Below are positions 24,124 through 26,478 of a stretch of 26,478 bases of DNA, piece by piece; the stretch's first letter is position 1; the number at the start of each line of letters is the position of its first letter. This stretch comes from an uncultured Alistipes sp. Its GTDB lineage: Bacteria; Bacteroidota; Bacteroidia; Bacteroidales; Rikenellaceae. The translations under genes and the position numbers were made by a program. The DNA lies in NCBI GenBank assembly GCA_900542505.1, contig UQNV01000031.1, positions 1 to 26,478 on the forward strand, written 5' to 3'. Below the pieces are notes generated by a model. That model saw nothing but the letters and a program-made list of their open reading frames with translations. It had not been told where the DNA came from and ran no database searches.

Positions 24124-24531
24124 CTATGCGCGCGGCCCCTTCGTCTCCTCGAACTCCACGTAGTCGCCCACGTCCTCGGAGACCCGCTTCTCGGGCGTTT
24201 CGCTCGTGCGGTAGACCTTCACCTCGCCCTCCTGCTGCCGGCTGCTCCCCTCGGTACGGGCTCCGCGCCCGCTGCCGTAACCGGCGCCGAAGCCGCCCGC
24301 ACCGAACTGCTCCTCCATCTGACGCTGCACCCGGCGGATGCGCCATCTGAAGAGAAGCGACACCAGGAAGACAAGCACCAGAAAGCCCAGCACGAGGTAG
24401 AGCACAAAGAGGGCGATGCCCTTCAGAAGAGCGGGCGCCGTGAGTGCCAGCACCACGACAATGAGCGTGAAAATCGGGTTGCGCCGCACGAATTCGGCCA
24501 GCGCGTCTATGATTGCGGTCAGAAATCCCAT
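24124..24531 (-). CDS. DUF4834 family membrane protein
   Basis: The 135-aa product has two closely spaced hydrophobic helices near residues 18-62, a basic stop (RWRIRRVQRQ), a Gly-rich disordered stretch (GAGGFGAGYGSGRG) and a conserved end (VKVYRTSETPEKRVSEDVGDYVEFEE) typical of DUF4834, a small Bacteroidota family with no known function. I chose the ATG at 24531 because the -7 box at 24561-24568 would leave no leader for the ATG at 24555. It is divergent from purB and is followed by a 225-nt GC-rich gap before mlaE, in which I see only short hairpins. Confidence 0.85.
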   Translation of the reverse strand: MGFLTAIIDALAEFVRRNPIFTLIVVVLALTAPALLKGIALFVLYLVLGFLVLVFLVSLLFRWRIRRVQRQMEEQFGAGGFGAGYGSGRGARTEGSSRQQEGEVKVYRTSETPEKRVSEDVGDYVEFEETKGPRA

Positions 24532-24560
24532 CGTTTCGAAATATAAGTTCTTCAACCCTA

Positions 24561-24589
24561 CAAAGGTAGGAAAATTATGCGTAATTCAA
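24561..24589 (-). promoter_or_regulatory. promoter of the DUF4834 gene
   Basis: On the minus strand TTG (24589-24587), an 18-nt spacer and TACCTTTG (24568-24561) fit the consensus with a slightly short spacer, 29 nt before the start. Confidence 0.7.
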
Positions 24590-24599
24590 TTAAATGTCG

Positions 24600-24607
24600 T
24601 AAATTTG
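24600..24607 (+). promoter_or_regulatory. -7 box of purB
   Basis: TAAATTTG at 24600-24607 matches TAnnTTTG. It would leave a GC-rich leader of about 140 nt before purB. No -33 TTTG is clear, and no purine riboswitch core was recognised in the leader. Confidence 0.6.
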
Positions 24608-24752
24608 GTGCCGGAAATCGGGCTGCGCCGCCCGCAGGCCGGCACCTCCGTACAAGCGGCCGTGCATCGGCTTCCTCAGGCGGCGGCCGCCGCCTCCACG
24701 GCCCGGACGCCCGAAACGACATCGCCGGAAACCCAAAAAACAACAGATACCC

Positions 24753-26099
24753 ATGCTCAACAAACTCACTGCCATTTCGCCCATCGACGGCCGCTACCGT
24801 AATGTAACGGAAAAACTCGCCGATTATTTTTCGGAGCAGGCACTCATCCGGTACCGCATCCGCGTCGAGGTGGAGTACTTCATCGCGCTGTGTGAGCTTC
24901 CGCTGCCGCAGCTTGCGGAGATTGACCACACGAAGTTCGACGCGCTGCGCGCCCTCTACCGCGACTTCTCGCCGGCCGACGCCGAGCGCGTGAAGGAGAT
25001 TGAGGCGGTCACCAACCACGACGTCAAGGCCGTCGAGTACATCCTCAAGGAGAAGATGGATGCGCTGGGTCTGGAGCGCTACAAGGAGTTCGTCCACTTC
25101 GGCCTCACCTCGCAGGACATCAACAATACGGCTATTCCCCTCTCGCTCAAGGAGGCGCTCGCCGGGGTCTACTACCCCGCCATCGAGGAGGTGCGCGACA
25201 AGCTCGCCGCCATGGCCCAGGAGTGGCACGCCGTGCCGATGCTGGCCCGCACCCACGGACAGCCCGCCTCGCCGACGACGCTGGGCAAGGAGTTCATGGT
25301 CTACGTCGAGCGGCTCGAGAAGCAGCTCGCCATGCTGCACGACATCGCCGTGCCGGCCAAGTTCGGCGGCGCGACGGGCAACTTCAACGCCCACCATGCG
25401 GCCTACCCCGACTACGACTGGGTCGCCTTCGCCAACCGCTTCGTGGGCGAGAAGCTCGGGCTGAGCCGCTCGCAGTACACTACCCAGATTGAGCACTACG
25501 ACAACCTGGCGGCCATCTTCGACAACCTCAAGCGCATCGACACCATCCTGACGGACCTCTGCCGCGACATGTGGATGTACATCTCGGAGGAGTACTTCAA
25601 GCAGCAAATCAAGGCCGGCGAGGTGGGTTCGAGCGCCATGCCCCACAAGGTCAACCCCATCGACTTCGAGAACGCCGAGGGTAACTTCGGCATCGCCGGG
25701 GCCATCTACACCCACCTCTCGGGCAAGCTCCCCGTCTCGCGCCTGCAGCGCGACCTGACCGACTCGACCGTGCTGCGCAACATCGGCGTGCCGATGGGCC
25801 ACACCGTCATCGCCCTGCGCTCGCTCATGAAGGGCCTCAACAAGGTCATCCTCAACCGCGAGGCGCTCGAGCGCGACCTGGAGAACAACTGGGCGGTCGT
25901 AGCCGAGGGCATCCAGACCATCCTGCGCCGCGAAGGTTACCCGAAGCCCTACGAGGCGCTCAAGGCCCTCACGCGTACCAACACCCACATCACGCGGGAG
26001 TCGATTGCCGCCTTCATCGAGACGCTCGACGTTTCGGAGCAGGTAAAGCAGGAGTTGCGCGCCCTCTCGCCTGCCACCTATACGGGCGTTTTCCATTAG
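24753..26099 (+). CDS. purB: adenylosuccinate lyase
   Basis: The 448-aa product catalyses two steps of purine synthesis: SAICAR to AICAR plus fumarate, and adenylosuccinate to AMP plus fumarate. It belongs to the fumarase/aspartase superfamily. The signature SSAMPHKVNPIDFENAEGN carries the mobile-loop catalytic Ser, TSQDINNTA and ARTHGQPASPTTLGKE hold the substrate and general-acid His segments, and the N-terminus LTAISPIDGRYRN is typical of the E. coli-type PurB. Length is normal. It is transcribed divergently from the DUF4834 gene, with a hairpin terminator at 26163. The start at 24753 is the only one that keeps the N-terminal motif. Confidence 0.98.
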   Translation: MLNKLTAISPIDGRYRNVTEKLADYFSEQALIRYRIRVEVEYFIALCELPLPQLAEIDHTKFDALRALYRDFSPADAERVKEIEAVTNHDVKAVEYILKEKMDALGLERYKEFVHFGLTSQDINNTAIPLSLKEALAGVYYPAIEEVRDKLAAMAQEWHAVPMLARTHGQPASPTTLGKEFMVYVERLEKQLAMLHDIAVPAKFGGATGNFNAHHAAYPDYDWVAFANRFVGEKLGLSRSQYTTQIEHYDNLAAIFDNLKRIDTILTDLCRDMWMYISEEYFKQQIKAGEVGSSAMPHKVNPIDFENAEGNFGIAGAIYTHLSGKLPVSRLQRDLTDSTVLRNIGVPMGHTVIALRSLMKGLNKVILNREALERDLENNWAVVAEGIQTILRREGYPKPYEALKALTRTNTHITRESIAAFIETLDVSEQVKQELRALSPATYTGVFH

Positions 26100-26162
26100 A
26101 CAGGAGGCGCGGCCAGGAGCGGAGGATTCCGCAATAGGTGCCGCAGGCCGAATGATGAAGCG

Positions 26163-26200
26163 AAGAGCCGCCGACGGAGCCGATTCCGCCGGCGACTCTT
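26163..26200 (+). terminator. probable terminator of purB
   Basis: A stem of 16 positions (26163-26178 with 26185-26200, two mismatches, 6-nt loop) lies 63 nt after the purB stop, followed by GTTTGG, a weak T-run. Confidence 0.6.
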
Positions 26201-26272
26201 GTTTGGCATGCACTTTGCCCCATCGGGAAGCAACTGCGGAGCAGCAACCGCAGCGAGGTTTCTTCATTTATT

Positions 26273-26351
26273 TAAGTTTGGGTTAGTAGTTTTCAGAAGG
26301 GCAACCTTCGGGGACGGCAGGCAGTCGCGACGACTCCCTGCCGCCTTTTTG
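26273..26351 (+). ncRNA. candidate small RNA of about 65 nt
   Basis: TAAGTTTG at 26273-26280 matches the -7 box, which would place a transcript start near 26286. The transcript would carry GAAGG-GCAA-CCTTC (26296-26309, a GNRA tetraloop hairpin) and then a terminator hairpin ending in T5 at 26350. There is no open reading frame of note. No -33 box is seen, and I match it to no known RNA family. Confidence 0.35.
26316..26350 (+). terminator. rho-independent terminator
   Basis: GGCAGGCAGTCG (26316-26327) pairs with 26331-26342 with one C-C mismatch and a 3-nt loop, and five T follow at 26346-26350. It could end the candidate small RNA or act as a second stop for purB read-through. Confidence 0.85.
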
Positions 26352-26365
26352 TATCGCCCCGGCCG

Positions 26366-26437
26366 AACGCAAAGACCCGAGCCAGAAGACAAGCCATGCG
26401 CCGACCAAACGCAAAGGCCGACGCCCGAAGACAAGCC
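26366..26437. repeat. imperfect 30-bp direct repeat
   Basis: Two copies (26366-26395 and 26408-26437) share AACGCAAAG at the left and GAAGACAAGCC at the right with a few differences between, at a 42-bp period. The second copy runs up to the adapter, so more copies could lie beyond the contig end or the contig could have broken in a repeat. Confidence 0.6.
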
Positions 26438-26478
26438 TGTCTCTTATACACATCTCCGAGCCCACGAGACATCTCAGG
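26437..26478. other. Nextera sequencing adapter with i7 index (artefact)
   Basis: The last 42 bases begin with the mosaic end in reverse (CTGTCTCTTATACACATCT), then CCGAGCCCACGAGAC and the 8-base tag ATCTCAGG. They are the reverse complement of bases 1-41 plus one. They are synthetic and should be trimmed. Confidence 0.98.

Noticed and set aside
24558..26267. A 569-aa open frame on the minus strand antisense to purB
   Set aside because: It is the GC-driven shadow of a textbook PurB and shows no domain, signal or promoter of its own.
26366..26437. The 42-bp-period direct repeat as a CRISPR array
   Set aside because: There are only two imperfect copies with a 12-bp spacer, too short for CRISPR, and no cas genes are in the window.

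Overview
The window is one assembled contig, not a natural end-to-end locus. Both ends (1-41 and 26437-26478) are Illumina Nextera transposase adapter plus an i7 index, so about 26.4 kb of genomic DNA lies between them. The DNA is GC-rich. Promoters with the Bacteroidota sigma-ABfr pattern (TTTG or TTG, 18-21 nt, then TAnnTTTG) recur in the gaps, Shine-Dalgarno sites are mostly weak, and the gene families (GH92, PepSY-like DUF2874 proteins, DUF4834, DUF177-rpmF-plsX-fabH) are typical of Bacteroidales. I infer a high-GC gut Bacteroidales, most likely Alistipes or a near relative; the genus is an inference from GC and gene content, not a match.

Layout. 236-2599: a lipoprotein GH92 glycosidase. 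2762-9252: an AraC-type regulator divergent from a three-gene RND efflux operon (lipoprotein adaptor, inner-membrane pump, TolC-like outer-membrane factor). 9253-9607: a non-coding stretch with two terminators and a run of hairpins. 9608-9695: tRNA-Ser(GGA), minus strand. 9867-11712: a lipoprotein alpha/beta-hydrolase followed closely by a YjbQ-family gene. 11800-13599: an exported thioredoxin (minus), a YqaA/DedA-like membrane protein (plus) and ferritin (minus). 13752-17224, minus: an OmpR-type response regulator and histidine kinase, then two secreted PepSY-like proteins. 17361-20371, minus: the conserved DUF177-rpmF-plsX-fabH cluster linking a ribosomal protein to phospholipid and fatty-acid initiation. 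20570-20980: an unrecognised 136-aa protein. 21177-22193: GAPDH. 22403-23898: the MlaE and MlaF subunits of a lipid-transport ABC system. 24124-24531: a DUF4834 membrane protein. 24753-26099: adenylosuccinate lyase, followed by a possible small RNA and a short direct repeat.

Most of the window is chromosomal housekeeping or envelope biology. I see no phage, transposase, integrase, CRISPR array or defence system. The places most worth a second look are the GH92 active-site variant, the structured gap at 9359-9511, the 21-bp tandem repeat before the DedA-like gene, the 19-bp promoter string shared by two distant genes, the unknown protein at 20570-20980, the two-component/PepSY block, and the possible small RNA near 26286-26351. 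None of these amounts to clear evidence for a new system.
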